Origin: Cyclobacteriaceae bacterium
GTDB lineage: Bacteria; Bacteroidota; Bacteroidia; Cytophagales; Cyclobacteriaceae
Length of the DNA: 5,901 nt
NCBI GenBank assembly: GCA_947458795.1
Contig: CANHCD010000144.1
Coordinates: 1 to 5,901, forward strand
Direction: 5' to 3'
Part shown: positions 4,588 through 5,901 of the stretch, piece after piece
Layout: every line of letters starts with the position of its first letter
Position numbering within the stretch: the first letter of the stretch is position 1
Translations under genes and position numbers: made by a program
The notes under the pieces: generated by a model
What the model was told of the DNA's origin: nothing
The model's input: the letters and a program-made list of their open reading frames with translations, nothing else
Database searches by the model: none

Positions 4588-5901
4588 TTCTCCTGTCCCT
4601 TTAGAAGTTTCTTTATTTCCTCTAGTTCTTTTTGTAGGGAACTGATGGAGCTTTTATAGGATTGGAGTTCCTCGATCTTTTCTTGTTGGGTCTGGATCTG
4701 TTGTTGTTGCTCCTGTATGGCCTTGGTCAATAGTGCAATCAATGACGTATAATCCACGGACAGGAGTTTGTCTACACCTTCGCCCTCTTTAACGATAAAG
4801 GGCAATACCTTCTGGATTTCTTGAGCGATAAACCCGTTTTCCTCCAGCGTATAGGCCGTTGCGGCAAGGCTAGTTTTTTTAGTGTAGTGAACCGGATTTA
4901 ACTGCATGATGCTACTCAACCCGTCAGACAGCGGAACTACATTTGATTTGAGTCGGAGGTCGGAGGAAAGGGTAGTACCAGACGCTGTTACGGTACCGGA
5001 GGTAATTACTTGAGTAATACTTCCATTTCCCAATTGGATAGTGTTGCTAGCCGTTACTTTTGCTTGATAGCCTACTGCAGTAGCATTGGTGATTGAAGAA
5101 TTGATGGTATAATCCACGTCTGTCAAAGCCCCTAAAAAAGTATTGTTATTTGTTCGGTTATTAAATCCACTTTGTACCCCAAATGCGGCCGTATTTGAAT
5201 AATCGTAGAAGTCAACTGTGTAGCTGTAGAGTGATTGATGTCCTATGGCTGTATTGTTACTACCCCTATTTCTGCTGATACCGGCCTGATACCCGACGAA
5301 AATATTGCCTCCACCTGTTCCTGAACTAAAGTTGTAACTGTTTAAATTGAAGCCCGCTTGCCTTCCAATGGCAATATTTGTATTGCCAAGTTTATTTCCT
5401 TGAAGCGCCCCTGCTCCGACGCCGATATTGTAATCTCCCTCCGTATTAAAAACCAAGGAACTGGCCCCAATTCCAATATTATTGTATCCAGTGGTATTGC
5501 TTAGAAGACTACTTGCACCAATTGCAGTATTATCAAACCCAGAAGTATTAGCTGGTAAGGCTTTGTAACCGAAAGCAGAATTGCCACTCCCACCTGTTGT
5601 ATTGGCTTGTAGTGCTTGGTATCCAAAAGCAGAATTTCCACCTCCACTTGTCGACGCCGCATTCAATGCATTGATACCCACAGCAGTATTGTCTGCGATA
5701 TTTGCTAGTCCTTTTCCGACTTTTACCCCATTAACTGTCAAATCATATGCTCCTAAATTAACTGCGCTTGTTGCACCTGTATAGGGCACTCCATCTCCAC
5801 TAACCGCCGCCCAAGACGCTGTACCCGTTCCATCGGTTTTTAAATAATAGCCATTTGTTCCGGCGGAATTCGGATAGGTAATTGCTCCTGCAGTTAGGGT
5901 G
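4584..5901 (-). CDS. Fibre-like surface protein with head repeats and S74 intramolecular chaperone (5' end outside window)
   Basis: The frame stays open to the right edge (codons from base 5900), giving 438 visible residues; a GTG at 5789 is internal. Numbering from the first visible codon, residues about 10-35 (YPNSAGTNGYYLKTDG, TASWAAVSG) are a unit often repeated in Bacteroidota tail-fibre-like proteins. Residues about 71-277 are NTAxG-type beta-roll repeats. Next comes SNTIQLGNGSI, then the S74 chaperone from about residue 312: SSDLRLKSN (Ser313-Asp314 being the predicted self-cleavage bond in this family), LNPVHYTKK, ENGFIAQEIQKVLP and LLSVDYTSLIALL. A C-terminal coiled coil rich in Q, E and K follows (about 387-435). 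In phage endosialidases and related proteins this domain drives trimer folding and then cuts itself off. No T9SS sorting domain is visible, but the next gene, overlapping by 4 nt, has one. The absence of other phage genes favours a chromosomal surface adhesin over a prophage tail fibre. Confidence 0.85.
   Translation of the reverse strand, partial: TLTAGAITYPNSAGTNGYYLKTDGTGTASWAAVSGDGVPYTGATSAVNLGAYDLTVNGVKVGKGLANIADNTAVGINALNAASTSGGGNSAFGYQALQANTTGGSGNSAFGYKALPANTSGFDNTAIGASSLLSNTTGYNNIGIGASSLVFNTEGDYNIGVGAGALQGNKLGNTNIAIGRQAGFNLNSYNFSSGTGGGNIFVGYQAGISRNRGSNNTAIGHQSLYSYTVDFYDYSNTAAFGVQSGFNNRTNNNTFLGALTDVDYTINSSITNATAVGYQAKVTASNTIQLGNGSITQVITSGTVTASGTTLSSDLRLKSNVVPLSDGLSSIMQLNPVHYTKKTSLAATAYTLEENGFIAQEIQKVLPFIVKEGEGVDKLLSVDYTSLIALLTKAIQEQQQQIQTQQEKIEELQSYKSSISSLQKELEEIKKLLKGQEK
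5070..5690 (-). repeat. In-frame head repeats of about 17 residues (about 51 nt) within the fibre gene
   Basis: The encoded unit is roughly NTAxGxxALxxNTTG. The Asn that starts successive units steps by 18, 18, 17, 17, 17 and 17 residues in the clearest run (nucleotides about 5690-5365). Less regular units follow: a 24-residue step, another 17-residue unit, then NTAAFG and NTFLG. The nucleotide sequence is also partly repeated; for example, matching GCAGAATT stretches lie at 5576-5583 and 5630-5637. Such repeats in trimeric fibres form stacked beta rolls and can expand or contract by recombination. Confidence 0.7.

Noticed and set aside
5787..5789. GTG at 5789 as the start of the fibre protein
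   Set aside because: The frame continues without a stop to the window edge and the upstream residues (YPNSAGTNGYYLKTDG, TASWAAVSG) are typical of the family, so the true start is outside the window.
4584..5901. Prophage tail-fibre locus
   Set aside because: The only phage-like element is the S74 domain, which is common in Bacteroidota chromosomal surface proteins, and the coupled neighbour has a T9SS sorting domain rather than a phage function.

Overview
The window looks like a piece of a Bacteroidota chromosome, most likely order Cytophagales (an Algoriphagus/Cyclobacteriaceae-like organism). The evidence is a type IX secretion (T9SS) type B sorting domain, a seven-helix membrane AraC-type regulator, a Bacteroidota-style M14 carboxypeptidase C-terminus, and starts without clear Shine-Dalgarno sequences. 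The assignment is inferred from protein style, not from a marker gene.

Layout. 1-643 (+) is the 3' end of a secreted zinc carboxypeptidase, closed by a strong intrinsic terminator (649-678). 707-1819 (+) is an exported amidohydrolase of the metal-dependent TIM-barrel type. 1820-2093 is intergenic and mostly filled by copy 1 of a modular palindromic repeat. 2094-3212 (-) is a membrane-anchored AraC-family regulator. Its upstream region (3213-3429) holds a short possible upstream ORF, a Bacteroidota-type -7 promoter match and a perfect 8-3-8 palindrome. About 3434-3745 is copy 2 of the same repeat, in the same orientation, running into the stop codon of the next gene. 3739-4587 (-) is a small T9SS cargo protein with a CHU_C-type C-terminus. 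It overlaps by 4 nt the stop of 4584-5901 (-), a fibre-like surface protein with beta-roll head repeats and a C-terminal S74 intramolecular chaperone; its start lies beyond the window.

How the parts relate. The two plus-strand genes encode secreted hydrolases and may serve peptide or amide scavenging, but a terminator separates them. The two leftmost-reading genes at 3739-5901 form a translationally coupled pair, plausibly a surface fibre and its T9SS-exported partner. The regulator between the repeats has no clear target in view.

The least explained part is the non-coding DNA. The two repeat copies share an ordered set of modules: GAAATA units spaced about 11 nt apart, CCGAGC-NN-GCTCGG hairpins, a 27-nt identical block, a GC palindrome, then TATTTC units spaced 11 nt apart. 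They flank the AT-rich regulator gene as direct repeats and abut the 3' ends of the minus-strand genes. No transposase, CRISPR array, tRNA or rRNA is visible.
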